Below the pieces are notes generated by a model. The model was not told where the DNA came from and ran no database searches. It worked only from the letters and a program-made list of their open reading frames with translations. Position numbers and translations under genes: made by a program. Of a DNA stretch of 64,000 nt, positions 26,310 through 35,454 are shown piece by piece. The stretch is from Elusimicrobiota bacterium. GTDB lineage: Bacteria; Elusimicrobiota; Elusimicrobia; Elusimicrobiales; UBA9959. How positions within the stretch are numbered: the stretch's first letter is position 1; each line of letters begins with the position of its first letter. The stretch lies in NCBI GenBank assembly GCA_026388155.1, contig JAPLKI010000020.1, positions 34,862 through 98,861 on the forward strand. Direction: 5' to 3'.

Positions 26310-27995
26310 TCACTTATCGTGCAGCGGCGGCTCAAGCACCGGCGGCTTTTCCTGCGACTTCTTTGATTTTTCCACCTCTATTTCCGACATCAGTATGCTG
26401 GGCGCCACGGCTGAAACCGGCACCCAGCCCGATTCCGCGCCGCAAGTGCCGTTAAAAACGGCCGGGTCGTCGGCGGCGGCTATTATCTTGCTGAAATTGG
26501 CTATGGGCGTGCCCACAATGTCCACGCCGCGCACTATTTCATCGGGACGGCCGTCGGCGTAAACCCGGTAAACCAGAAGAGGCAAAACCTTGAAAGACTG
26601 CCCGCTGCCCCGGCCGGTGAAGGTGAACCCCCCCGAAATATCGCTGAACACCAGGCCGAAGGGTTTGCCCTGCTTTTTGCATTCCTCTATAAGCATTTCG
26701 CGGAGTTTCGGGTATGGCACGGTTTTTGAGGCCTCCACCATGGTATTGCCCATGCGCGAAACGACCTGAAACCCGACCGACTTGCGGCCGTGGCCGTTGG
26801 ACGAGGCGAAATCCCTTATGGGCGAGCGGCTCATCAAAAATCCTTTAAGCACTCCGTTCTCTATCAGGTTGACCCGCTGGGCCTTCACCCCTTCATCATC
26901 GTAAGTGTAATGGCCGCGCAGCACCGTACCGTTAAACGACTTTAAATTAGGATCGTCATAGAGGGTGATAAAATCAGCGGTGATCTTCTGGTTGAGTTTT
27001 TTGGCGAAGGTCTGGCCCGAATCCTCCAGCTTCTGGCGGTGGCCCTCAAGGCGGTGGCCGATAATTTCGTGGAAATACACGCCGGCGGGCCTTGCGTTAA
27101 GTATGGCCGGGCCGCTGAACGGGTCGACCAATGGAGCGCTTTTAAGCGCCTTAAGCTCGGTTATGGAACGCTCAATATCCTTTAGAACGACCTCGTCGGA
27201 GGGCAGTTCGGCCGGCGTTGCGGCGTGATACTGCATATCGCGTTCAAGTTCCATGCCGTCATCTGTGCGTGACGTTATGCTGTAGCCCATGTTCACATAT
27301 GTGTTTCCGGTCTTAACGCGCGTGCCCTCGCTATTGACTATATAGCGGTTGTCGGAGGTAATGCGGAGCCAGGCCTGGCCCTGGTAGATAAAAGCGTGCG
27401 GCGAGAACTTCTCCGTCAGTTTGTTGAGCCTGGCTTTCCAGGCGGCCTTGTCAAAAGAGGGGAATTCGGCCGTTTCATAAAAAACTTCCGCCTTGGCGGG
27501 CGAGAAATCCGGAGAAGGATCCTCTTCGGTTGCCGTGATGGCCTTGTTCATTTTAACCTTTGTAAAGGCCTCGTAAGCGCGCTTGAAGGCGGCGTCGGTA
27601 TGCTCCCACACGCGGGCGCGGATGGAGTTCTCGTCGTTTTCCACCGGCACGAACTGGGTGTAATTCGTCTGGGAATTAAATGAATTATCTCCCTTTATCT
27701 GGTGGGTATTATCCAGCTTAAAATCGTTGAAACGGGCGTCTATATCAAGGCGGCGGCGCTCGCTGTCATTCTCGCTGTCTGTCGCGCCCATGAAAGACGA
27801 CGCGCTGTACTGCTTCGTGTCTATCACTTCATAGCCTAAAAAATAAAGCGGCGTCTTTTCAGCGTTTTTCAGAACGCCGAACGACCTGTCAAGCTCGGAG
27901 GTAAGGGCGTTCATTACCGCGTCGGTTTTTGCGTCCGACGCGAAGGCGGGAGCCGCTAAAGCCTGCAAAGCGCAGATAAAAAGTGTTTTACGCAT
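26310..27995 (-). CDS. Exported TldD-like metalloprotease
   Basis: 561 residues. A signal peptide (MRKTLFICALQALAAPAFA) leads a TldD/PmbA family protein. The HExxxH motif FHEIIGHRLEGH is at about residue 310, the family's metal site. Downstream are TYDDEGVKAQRV, SSNGHGR and a C-terminal GTCGAESGWVPVSAVAPSIL, where TldD has its CG-containing ending. Likely reaction: proteolysis of unfolded or ribosomally made peptides, here in the periplasm. GGAGG lies 4 bases before the ATG. It precedes the metal-less paralogue, so the two probably form a heteromer. Confidence 0.88.
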   Translation of the reverse strand: MRKTLFICALQALAAPAFASDAKTDAVMNALTSELDRSFGVLKNAEKTPLYFLGYEVIDTKQYSASSFMGATDSENDSERRRLDIDARFNDFKLDNTHQIKGDNSFNSQTNYTQFVPVENDENSIRARVWEHTDAAFKRAYEAFTKVKMNKAITATEEDPSPDFSPAKAEVFYETAEFPSFDKAAWKARLNKLTEKFSPHAFIYQGQAWLRITSDNRYIVNSEGTRVKTGNTYVNMGYSITSRTDDGMELERDMQYHAATPAELPSDEVVLKDIERSITELKALKSAPLVDPFSGPAILNARPAGVYFHEIIGHRLEGHRQKLEDSGQTFAKKLNQKITADFITLYDDPNLKSFNGTVLRGHYTYDDEGVKAQRVNLIENGVLKGFLMSRSPIRDFASSNGHGRKSVGFQVVSRMGNTMVEASKTVPYPKLREMLIEECKKQGKPFGLVFSDISGGFTFTGRGSGQSFKVLPLLVYRVYADGRPDEIVRGVDIVGTPIANFSKIIAAADDPAVFNGTCGAESGWVPVSAVAPSILMSEIEVEKSKKSQEKPPVLEPPLHDK

Positions 27996-28065
27996 GATAC
28001 CTCCGTAAGATAAACTACAGCCGGCCGGGCATAAGTTAAATTATATAAATAAAGCGCCTTTCATT

Positions 28066-28153
28066 GCGGCTGTTCCAGCCGCGCCAAAAGCCGCCATACG
28101 CTATAGACTTGTAAGGAAACTCCTAAAAAGCATATAGCCTAAGGCATATGGCC
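28066..28153. repeat. Palindromic repeat left of the SDR gene
   Basis: GCGGCTGTTCCAGCCGC hairpin (28066-28082), then a stretch with CCGCCATA, AAACTCCTAAAAAGCATA and a CCTAAGGCATATGG palindrome. A matching set with the same elements is at 29710-29814 on the other side of the gene. Confidence 0.8.
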
Positions 28154-28196
28154 TATAGCTTATGGCTGGCACGGCGTCCTTACGGCATATGGCACT

Positions 28197-29657
28197 TTAT
28201 TTATAATTTTCGGCGCGTTTTTTAATCTGCGTTATGAGCCCGGCGAAAATTATCTTGTGTACGGGGTATAGCCCATACCAGTAGATGTTACCCAGAAACC
28301 CGCGCGGCTCAAAATAGGCGGTCTGCCTTAAAACCGAGTCGCCGCTCACGCGGGGCAAAGCCTCAAATTCAAGCCAGCCCTTGCCGGGAAGCTTCATTTC
28401 CGCGCGCAGCAGTATCAGCCGGCCTTCCATCACGCGCTCCACACGCCAAAAATCAAGCGGTTCCCCCTGCCCGATAATATCCGGGTGACGCCGGCCCCTC
28501 CTCATGCCTATGCCGCCCGCCGCCCTGTCCATAAGCGCCCGAAGCGTCCAAAGCCAGTTGAGGTAAAACCAGCCCCGGCCTCCGCCTATGCCGCAGAAAG
28601 TTTTAAAGACCCTGAGCGCGGAAGCGTTCACGCCGAGGGTCCGCTCTTCAGCTATCAGCCCTTCCCTGTCTATGAAGGCGTACGGCTGGGTCTGCTCGGG
28701 TATTACTGACATAGCCCAGGTGGTTTCAACGGCGTTTTCGGAGATTCTCATTAAAGCGTATTTTACGGCGGTCTGATAGTCAAGCGGCTTTATCTCGGGG
28801 AAAAGCGACGCGGCGTCGGAATTTGTGCATACCACTTCATATTCCGAACTTTCCATCAGAGGCCTCGCGAAGATTTTCGGTACCGGGGTGAGCAAACCTA
28901 TTATATCCGCGCTCAAGGCCGCCGAAGGAACAACGGCTGACAGGCGGCCAAGATCAGGGAACCAGCGTTTGAGCCCTCTGGCCGCGGCGAAAAACTCAAG
29001 CAGTTCGACATAAGTATATATGCCGGAACCGCCTATCTCTATCCTGCGGCCGGCGGTTTCGGGCTTATCCAGGCAGTTTATAAGGTAGGACAGCACGTCC
29101 CTTATGGCCACCGGCTGGCAGCGGGTACGCTTGAGATGATGGAAACAGGGGATGAAAGGCAGGCGCTCGACCAGATAGCGGATAATTTCAAAGGAAATAC
29201 TGCCGGAACCTACTATTATGGCGGCGCGAAACTCCGTGACGCTAAGCCCGCTTTCGGCTAAAATGCGGCCCACGCGCTGCCTGGAAGCGAGGTGTTTTGA
29301 AAGGGTCCGGCCCTCAAGGCCGAGCCCGCCGAGATACACGACCCTTTTGACGCCCGCGGACGCGGCCGCCGCGGCAAAATTACGGGCTGAAACTTCCTCA
29401 TGCCGCTCAAAATCGGCGACATCGGCCATGGAATGGATAAGATAATAGGCGACTTCCACCCCGGCAAGCGCCGCGGAAAGATTTTCGTTTTTGTAAACGT
29501 CGCCGCGGACTATTTCCGTTTTCGCGGCCCAGGGTCTTCCCTTAAGGTGATCCGGGTGGCGCGCCAGGCAACGCACCTTGTATCCTTTTTCAAGCAGCCT
29601 CGGCACAAGGCGGCCGCCGATATAACCCGTGGCGCCGGTAACAAGAATTTTTTTCAT
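28197..29657 (-). CDS. NAD(P)-binding SDR protein with C-terminal DUF2867
   Basis: 486 residues from the ATG at 29657. The N-terminus MKKILVTGATGYIGGRLV is an extended-SDR nucleotide fold, followed by AYYLIHSM and a variable active-site region. The C-terminal ~140 residues (DFWRVERVMEGRLILLRAEMKLPGKG) are DUF2867-like. The combination resembles the NmrA/YfcH-type plus DUF2867 proteins of unknown function. The start is chosen at the beginning of the Rossmann fold; there is no good Shine-Dalgarno sequence. The gene is bracketed by matching palindromic repeats (28066-28153 and 29710-29814). Confidence 0.82.
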   Translation of the reverse strand: MKKILVTGATGYIGGRLVPRLLEKGYKVRCLARHPDHLKGRPWAAKTEIVRGDVYKNENLSAALAGVEVAYYLIHSMADVADFERHEEVSARNFAAAAASAGVKRVVYLGGLGLEGRTLSKHLASRQRVGRILAESGLSVTEFRAAIIVGSGSISFEIIRYLVERLPFIPCFHHLKRTRCQPVAIRDVLSYLINCLDKPETAGRRIEIGGSGIYTYVELLEFFAAARGLKRWFPDLGRLSAVVPSAALSADIIGLLTPVPKIFARPLMESSEYEVVCTNSDAASLFPEIKPLDYQTAVKYALMRISENAVETTWAMSVIPEQTQPYAFIDREGLIAEERTLGVNASALRVFKTFCGIGGGRGWFYLNWLWTLRALMDRAAGGIGMRRGRRHPDIIGQGEPLDFWRVERVMEGRLILLRAEMKLPGKGWLEFEALPRVSGDSVLRQTAYFEPRGFLGNIYWYGLYPVHKIIFAGLITQIKKRAENYK

Positions 29658-29709
29658 AAAAAAATTCGCCATAAGCAAAGGCGCCGCGCCCGCCATAAGC
29701 CATCGGCAG

Positions 29710-29814
29710 AAAGGCCGCCATAGGCTTTAAGCCATACGCCATAAGCTTATAAAGAAACTCATAAAAAGCATATGGCCTAAAGCATACGGCAGATGGCGCG
29801 GCTGGAACAGCCGC
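29710..29814. repeat. Palindromic repeat right of the SDR gene
   Basis: It carries CCGCCATA, AAAGAAACTCATAAAAAG, CATATGGCCTAAAGCATA and then GCGGCTGGAACAGCCGC (29798-29814), the inverse of the hairpin at 28066-28082. Confidence 0.8.
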
Positions 29815-29833
29815 ATGGCTTATGGCAACTGAT

Positions 29834-31318
29834 TCACACCGGTAACATGGCTCTTTCTTTTGCCCAGTCGCGCAGGGCGTTCACGCTTTCCGATTTTACC
29901 ACCGAAAGCGGGCGGGTAAGCCGGAGCTGTTCCAATATACCTCCGGTGGAGATGTTTTTACCGGAACCGGAGGCGCTGTAAAGGGCAGAAATGACCGCCT
30001 GCTCTATTTCAGCCCCGCTGAAACCTTCCGAGGCAAGGGCGAGCTGCCCCGTGTCAAAAGCGGCGGCCTGAAGCCCGCGTTTGGCCAGGTGTACGCGGAA
30101 TATTTCCTGACGGGCGAAAGTATCGGGCAGATCGGCAAAAAATATCTCGTCAAAGCGGCCTTTGCGCAAAAGCTCGGGAGGCAGATTGTCTATATCGTTT
30201 GAAGTGGCGGCGATAAAAGACCTATCGCTGCGCTCCTGCATCCAGGTCAGCATCTCGCCAAGCACGCGCTTTGACACCCCGCCGTCTATTTCCCCTGAGG
30301 AGGAGGCGAATATTTTTTCTATTTCATCTATCCAAAGGCATACAGGCGACAGGCTTTCCACCGTTTTAAGGGCCTTGCGCAGATTTTCCTCGGTTTCGCC
30401 TATATACTTTGAATAAAGCCGGTTCAGGTCAAGGCGGTATAAAGGAAGGCCCAGCTCGCCCGCCGCCACCTTGGCCGCCAGGCTCTTGCCGCAGCCCTGC
30501 ACGCCCAGCAGCAGTACGCCTTTCGGCGGAGGCAAATTAGCGGGCGCTCCGGGAAGGAACGATCTTTTTCTCTCATTCAGCCAGCGCTTTAAATTCGCAT
30601 AGCCGGCCATGGCGGAATCCGGCTCGGAGCCGAAATATTCAAGTATCCCGTCACGGTCAAAGGCCTCTTTTTTGAACCTGTCTATTTCGGCCAGGTCCGC
30701 GGCGTTAAGGATATTGTCTTTCGTGATGCAGACGTTGAGAATATTTCTTATCTGCTGCAGAGACAGCCCTTTAAGCCCCCTCACCATGCGCATTAGATCC
30801 TCCGCGGAGAGATCCACCGAAACGCGCACAACGGAAGTTTTAAAGTCGGCCACCGTACGGTTTATCTCGGCCATGATCTCGCGCTCATCCGGATATCCGC
30901 CGGAGATGCGCGCCGCAAACGAGGAGATATCCGGCGGGATCTTTTGCCCGGAACCGAGCAGAACGAGCGTTGTGGGCGTGTCTTTTATAGCCGATAAAAG
31001 ATCCTTGAACAGCCTGGAAACGACCGCGTCTTCAAGGAATTTATGCAGATCGCTCAGCGCGAAAACAGCTCTGCCGCCTTCTTTAATGATATCGCCGGCG
31101 AGCTTCAGCATGGTTACCGGCTCGCCTGACTGATAAAAAGAGTTTTCGTTCTTTCCCGCGCGCAACCCCTTGGTAAGGCTCCAGCTGTAGAAACCAAAAG
31201 AAATATTTTCAGATATGGAGTAAAGCGCTTTGAGGATATAATCCTCGTCCATGGTATCAACAAGCACCAGCGGATAGCGGGATTTTATAAGGAGGGTGAT
31301 TTCTTCTTCAAAGTTCAT
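29834..31318 (-). CDS. Ycf46-like AAA+ ATPase
   Basis: 494 residues. The N-terminal ~200 residues (LLIKSRYPLVLVDTMDED...) are the conserved front part of the Ycf46 group. The AAA+ core has Walker A GVQGCGKSLAAK near residue 275, Walker B CLWIDEIEKIF near 330, sensor-1 ATSND and the arginine-finger segment LLRKGRFDEIFF. Known members are found in plastids, cyanobacteria and many bacteria; the role is not well defined (proposed in photosynthetic or stress regulation). No membrane segments. It is downstream of tRNA-Arg on the same strand, with no partner gene in an operon. Confidence 0.9.
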   Translation of the reverse strand: MNFEEEITLLIKSRYPLVLVDTMDEDYILKALYSISENISFGFYSWSLTKGLRAGKNENSFYQSGEPVTMLKLAGDIIKEGGRAVFALSDLHKFLEDAVVSRLFKDLLSAIKDTPTTLVLLGSGQKIPPDISSFAARISGGYPDEREIMAEINRTVADFKTSVVRVSVDLSAEDLMRMVRGLKGLSLQQIRNILNVCITKDNILNAADLAEIDRFKKEAFDRDGILEYFGSEPDSAMAGYANLKRWLNERKRSFLPGAPANLPPPKGVLLLGVQGCGKSLAAKVAAGELGLPLYRLDLNRLYSKYIGETEENLRKALKTVESLSPVCLWIDEIEKIFASSSGEIDGGVSKRVLGEMLTWMQERSDRSFIAATSNDIDNLPPELLRKGRFDEIFFADLPDTFARQEIFRVHLAKRGLQAAAFDTGQLALASEGFSGAEIEQAVISALYSASGSGKNISTGGILEQLRLTRPLSVVKSESVNALRDWAKERAMLPV

Positions 31319-31341
31319 AGGAAACGGCAGGGGATAGCGAC

Positions 31342-31414
31342 TAGCGAATAGGGGTTAGGGCAGAGGTTGTATTTGCAGAAATAAGAAACTCCTTCCCTAA
31401 ACCCCTAGCCGCTA
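31342..31414. terminator. Imperfect hairpin downstream of tRNA-Arg
   Basis: TAGCG...AGGGGTTAGGG (31342-31360) pairs with CCCTAAACCCCTAGCCGCTA (31394-31413). It separates the tRNA from the ATPase gene and could act as a terminator or be a dispersed repeat. Confidence 0.5.
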
Positions 31415-31435
31415 ATCCCTAACCACTGAAATTAT

Positions 31436-31510
31436 TGGTGCGCCCGGCAGGAATCGAACCTGCACTAGAAGCTTCGGAGGCTCCTGTGATATCCATTTCA
31501 CCACGGGCGC
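31436..31510 (-). tRNA. tRNA-Arg (anticodon CCG)
   Basis: 75 bases on the minus strand with an encoded CCA end. The acceptor stem GCGCCCG/CGGGCGC is perfect. The D arm is GTGA/TCAC. The anticodon stem GGAGC/GCTTC encloses CTCCGAA, giving anticodon CCG. The T arm GCAGG-TTCGAAT-CCTGC is canonical. Discriminator base A. Confidence 0.95.
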
Positions 31511-31515
31511 ATCTG

Positions 31516-31708
31516 TCGCATCCCGCGCCGCACTGCACAGCGCGCGGGACGGATTAACCGCCGGGCTTTATAAGGTGGCGCCCGGTGCTCCACGAGGGGA
31601 ACTAAGTTCCCCTTCGTCGCTTGCTTTCCGCCTTTGGCGGACGCTCGCTGAACCCCTTCTAAGGGGTACCCGCGCTCACTTACGAAGGTATTCGCGCGGG
31701 CTTATCAC
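31516..31708. repeat. Tandem structured repeat, copy A
   Basis: About 193 bases made of successive hairpins: CCCGCGC/GCGCGCGGG, a GCCCGG-type stem, GGGGAACTAAGTTCCCC, CCGCCTTTGGCGG, CCCCTTCTAAGGGG and a closing GCGCGGG. It lies between tRNA-Arg and alaS with no open frame conserved between copies. Confidence 0.85.
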
Positions 31709-31947
31709 TCGCATCCCGCGCCGCACTGCACAGCGCGCGGGACGGATTGGCCGCCGGCCTTTAATCGGTAACGGCCGGTGCTCTACGAGGGGAACTAAGT
31801 TCCCCTTCGTCGTTCGCTCTGCCGCCTTTGGCGGCTCGCTCACTGAACCCTTTTTAAAGGGTACCCGCGCTCACTAGCCTATGGCTGTGCCGTATAAAGG
31901 GCTATGCCCATCAGACGGCCTAACGAAGGTAATCGCGCGGGCTTATT
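31709..31947. repeat. Tandem structured repeat, copy B, interrupted
   Basis: It repeats the hairpin series of copy A with scattered, mostly stem-preserving differences (for example CCCCTTCTAAGGGG becomes CCCTTTTTAAAGGG). It carries an additional 45 bases at 31876-31920. Confidence 0.85.
31876..31920 (+). mobile_element. Family-3 palindrome inserted in copy B
   Basis: Copy A reads GCTCACT-TACGAAGG; copy B reads GCTCACT, then 45 bases ending CATCAGACGGCC, then TAACGAAGG. The insert contains GTGCCGTATAAAGGGCTATG, the family-3 unit. No obvious target duplication is present. Confidence 0.75.
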
Positions 31948-31997
31948 GAATTACGCGACACTCAGACTCTCAGACGCTTAGACTCTCTACGCCTGCT

Positions 31998-34640
31998 TCA
32001 CAAATGCTTTTTTACTATTTCAAGCAACTGAGTTTTAAAAAAACTTAAATTATCCGGGGCGGAGCCGCCGCCCTGGGCGAAGTCTTTTCTTCCGCCGCCA
32101 GAACCCTTAAGCAGAACAGACACTTCTTTGGCCACGCTGGAGGCGTTTAACTTGTCATTCTTCAGATCAGCCGAGGCCGACACAACAAAAGACATTTTTC
32201 CTTCCGTCAGCGAGAATAAAAAAAGCAGCGCGTTGCTGCGCTTAAGCGTAAGCTGGTCGGAGAGATGGCGCAGGGCCGGTATCTGTGAGCCCGCGGCTTC
32301 AACTATTACAAGCTTGGCCGAACCGTTCAGATCCAATTCCTCTTCGGCGCCTTCGCCCTGCGCGGCCGCGGCTTTTAGTTTTACGGTCTGGCTTTTTTTA
32401 AGGTTTTCCATCAGTTGCGAAATCCTTGCTTCCAGCTCTTCCGGCGGAACGGCGAAACGGGCTGAAAGCGCCTCGGTCACGGAAGCGAGTTTTGCCAGGT
32501 GCTCAAGCGCCGCCGGTCCCGCCACCCCCTCTATACGCCTGACTCCCCGGGAAACCGAGGAATCCTTGAGTATCTTGATTATTACAAGTTCGCCTAGGGC
32601 GTCTATATGCGTGCCGCCGCACAGTTCCAAGCTGTAGCGGTTTTTGGCGTCATCCCAGCCGCCTTTGTTCACAAGCACGAAACGGGCGGGATCCATGTAC
32701 TTTTCGCCTAAAAGGGTTACCGCTCCGAAAAACTCGGCGTCTTTCAGCGGGCGCTCCATTTTAAACACCCGGTAATTTTCGGCCACCGCGGCGTTGGCTA
32801 TTTCTTCAACCTTGGCAAGCTCTTCTTTGGTGGGCGTTTTGGCGACCGTATAGTCAAAACGGAATTTATCAGCGGTAACCAGCGACCCGGCCTGGCGCGT
32901 ACCGGGACCCATAACCTGTTTTAAAGCCGCGTTTATCACATGCACGGCGGTGTGGTTTGAAGCTATGCGGCGGCGGGCTTTTGAAACCACGGCGGTTACG
33001 GTCATGCCGGTTTTCAACAGTTCCAGCACCTTCACTTTATGAAAAAAAACTTTCCCTATGGGTTTTTGTGTGTCAACCACCTCGGCGGCTTCCAAACCGC
33101 CCGCCGCTATCAGCCCGGTGTCCCCCACCTGGCCGCCCGATTCGGCGTAAAAGGGGGTTTTATCAAGCACCACGTAGCCCTCAGAGCCTTTCAACAAAGA
33201 CTCGGTGATATTTCCCGCCTGGTTAACAAGGCCAAGCACCACGGCCGGGGTTTCAGTTTCCTCATAGCCCGCAAATGTAGTGGAAGGAAAGCGCTCCTCT
33301 GCCTTCTGAAAAATAAACGAACTTTTCTCGCCCGAATCCTTCCAGCCCGCCTTGGCCACGTTCTGAGCGGCCTTGCGTGCCTCGTTAAAACCCTTTTCGT
33401 CCACCGGGATATTGTTTTTTAAGGCGAGTTCGCGGGTTAATTCGAACGGAAAACCGTAAGTTTCGTAAAGGCTGAAAGTTTCGCCGCCGGGTATGCCGTT
33501 CGGATATTTATTCATCAGCTCTTTAAGAAATACTTCTCCGGTTTCAAGCGTTTCAATAAAGCCTTCTTCCTCAAATTTAAGCGCTTCAACTATATGCCGC
33601 TCGGCGGAAACTATTTCAGGATAGACATCCCTGAAAATTTCAAATACCGAAGGGACCAGTTTATAAAGGAACGGCTCCGCCGCGCCCATGATGCGCCCAT
33701 AGCGGGCCGCGCGCCTTATCAGGCGCCGCAGAACATAGCCGCGGCCTTCGTTCGACGCTATAACGCCTTCGGCTATCAGGAATACGGAGGCGCGCAAATG
33801 GTCGCTGATGATGCGGAAAGCGGAAGCGGACTCGGAGTCGCCGCTGTAATCGGCCTTAAGTATTTTTACTGCTGACGAGATCACGGGGTAGAAAAGCGTG
33901 GTGTCAAAAGGCGAGGGTTTGCCCTCGACCACAAAAGTAAGGCGCTCAAGACCCATGCCGGTATCAATATTTTTGCGGGGCAGCGGCGCAAAAGAGCCGT
34001 CGGCCTGCTTGTCGAACTGGGTGAAGACATGGTTCCATATTTCTATATACCGGTCGCAGGAGCAGCCCGCGCCCAGGCAGTCGCGGTGGGAGAATTTATC
34101 CCCCCGGTCCCAGTAAATTTCAGAGCAGGGCCCGGAGGGGCCGGTCTCGCCCATGCTCCAGAAATTATCGCCGTCGCCAAGCTCGATAATATGGGAATGA
34201 AGGCGGGCCGGGAGCACCGACTCCCAGATCTTGCGGGCTTCCTCGTCTCTAGGCGCCACCCCGCCGCCGTAGACTGAAATGTAGAACCTGTCTTCGGGCA
34301 GGCCCATCTCTTTGATCAAAAAATCCCAGCCCCATTTGATGGAGTCGGCCTTGAAATAATCCCCGAAAGAGAAATTGCCCAGCATTTCAAAAAATGTCAG
34401 GTGGCGTATGGTGCGGCCCACATTGTCTATGTCGGTGGTGCGGAAACTTTTCTGGCAGGAAGCCGCGCGCTTAAGATCGGTTTTAAGACCCATGTAATAC
34501 GGCTTGAACTGCACCATGCCGGCCGAGGTGAACAAAAGCGTGGGGTCGCCCTCGGGAATAAGGGGGCTTGACTTGATAACGGGGTGTCCCTGCTTCTTAA
34601 AATAGTTAAGGAATTTCTTTCGTATTTCTCGGCTTTCCAT
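31998..34640 (-). CDS. alaS: Alanyl-tRNA synthetase
   Basis: 880 residues, the usual length. The N-terminus ESREIRKKFLNYFKKQGHPV and motif 2 (TSAGMVQFKPYY) form the class II catalytic core. The editing domain carries HTAVH near residue 564 and CGGTHI near 673, which bind zinc. A C-Ala domain with GGGRKDFAQGGG follows. It charges tRNA-Ala and clears mischarged Ser/Gly. AAAGGA lies 5 bases before the ATG. It starts 9 bases after the EIIA-like gene, so the two are co-transcribed. Confidence 0.98.
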   Translation of the reverse strand: MESREIRKKFLNYFKKQGHPVIKSSPLIPEGDPTLLFTSAGMVQFKPYYMGLKTDLKRAASCQKSFRTTDIDNVGRTIRHLTFFEMLGNFSFGDYFKADSIKWGWDFLIKEMGLPEDRFYISVYGGGVAPRDEEARKIWESVLPARLHSHIIELGDGDNFWSMGETGPSGPCSEIYWDRGDKFSHRDCLGAGCSCDRYIEIWNHVFTQFDKQADGSFAPLPRKNIDTGMGLERLTFVVEGKPSPFDTTLFYPVISSAVKILKADYSGDSESASAFRIISDHLRASVFLIAEGVIASNEGRGYVLRRLIRRAARYGRIMGAAEPFLYKLVPSVFEIFRDVYPEIVSAERHIVEALKFEEEGFIETLETGEVFLKELMNKYPNGIPGGETFSLYETYGFPFELTRELALKNNIPVDEKGFNEARKAAQNVAKAGWKDSGEKSSFIFQKAEERFPSTTFAGYEETETPAVVLGLVNQAGNITESLLKGSEGYVVLDKTPFYAESGGQVGDTGLIAAGGLEAAEVVDTQKPIGKVFFHKVKVLELLKTGMTVTAVVSKARRRIASNHTAVHVINAALKQVMGPGTRQAGSLVTADKFRFDYTVAKTPTKEELAKVEEIANAAVAENYRVFKMERPLKDAEFFGAVTLLGEKYMDPARFVLVNKGGWDDAKNRYSLELCGGTHIDALGELVIIKILKDSSVSRGVRRIEGVAGPAALEHLAKLASVTEALSARFAVPPEELEARISQLMENLKKSQTVKLKAAAAQGEGAEEELDLNGSAKLVIVEAAGSQIPALRHLSDQLTLKRSNALLFLFSLTEGKMSFVVSASADLKNDKLNASSVAKEVSVLLKGSGGGRKDFAQGGGSAPDNLSFFKTQLLEIVKKHL

Positions 34641-34649
34641 GACTGTCCT

Positions 34650-35429
34650 TTAAGGGAGCTTAAGCGCCAGATATTCGCGCAAAACCCTGTCAGGCTTAAA
34701 AATCGAGGCGGACCTGAAAATAAGCTTATAGCCGGCGAACTCAAAAGGGGATTCTTTTATTATTTTTTCGGCCAGGTCTTTCCCCCCCTCAAGCAGTTCC
34801 ACCAGTTTCTGGTCCTGTGAGAGGACGGTAAGCCTGCCCCCGGAGTCAAGCAGCACCGAAACCGCCGCCACGGCGAGCGCCGGCTCAATGGAGGGACATT
34901 GCGCCTCTTCAGCCGACTTAACGCCCAGTTTTATCATCTTCACCCGCGACTGGGAAAAACTCAGATCCGCGGCGCCGGTTAAAAAATCCAGCAGCGTGTT
35001 GCGCACGGCGTTGATATCGGCGCAGGCGGCAAGCCCGGGGATGCCGTCCATTTTCCGCAGAGCCTGCACCAGCAGCGAGATTTCTTTAAGGTAGGTGTTT
35101 TTCTGGTTATCCGGGATGTAATACATTATTACCAGCCGAATTTTCTGGCCGTCGGCCGCGCCGTAATCAAGCCCCTCGGCCGACCAGCCGATGGCGCACA
35201 TCATTTCGCCTTCGCCGGAGGCCCGTATGTGGGGACAGGCCACGGTAAACCCGAGAGCCGTTATGCCCTGCGCCTCCCGTTTGAGCATTGTTTCGTATAG
35301 GTCCCCGTTGTGCGCCAGATCCGGCACCGCCTCAAGGATCGAACAAAGATACCTGAGGGCTTTTTCTTTCTCTTTTTCCGGAAGCTCTATAAGCCGCCCT
35401 TCTTCTATGGCAGTTAAAATGCTTTTCAT
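34650..35429 (-). CDS. PTS EIIA type-2 (fructose/Ntr) domain protein
   Basis: 259 residues. The first ~150 residues are an EIIA type-2 domain: REAQGITALGFTVACPHIRA near residues 51-70 carries the phosphorylatable His (CPH). The C-terminal ~100 residues are not recognised. No sugar permease (EIIB/C) is nearby, so a regulatory (PtsN-like) role is more likely than transport. GAGG is 4 bases before the ATG. It lies between mgtA and alaS in the same direction and leads into alaS. Confidence 0.82.
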   Translation of the reverse strand: MKSILTAIEEGRLIELPEKEKEKALRYLCSILEAVPDLAHNGDLYETMLKREAQGITALGFTVACPHIRASGEGEMMCAIGWSAEGLDYGAADGQKIRLVIMYYIPDNQKNTYLKEISLLVQALRKMDGIPGLAACADINAVRNTLLDFLTGAADLSFSQSRVKMIKLGVKSAEEAQCPSIEPALAVAAVSVLLDSGGRLTVLSQDQKLVELLEGGKDLAEKIIKESPFEFAGYKLIFRSASIFKPDRVLREYLALKLP

Positions 35430-35454
35430 AAATCCTCGTTACTCTTAAGTGAAC

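Noticed and set aside
31516..31947. CRISPR array
   Set aside because: Two long direct copies only, with no short repeat-spacer pattern and no cas genes.
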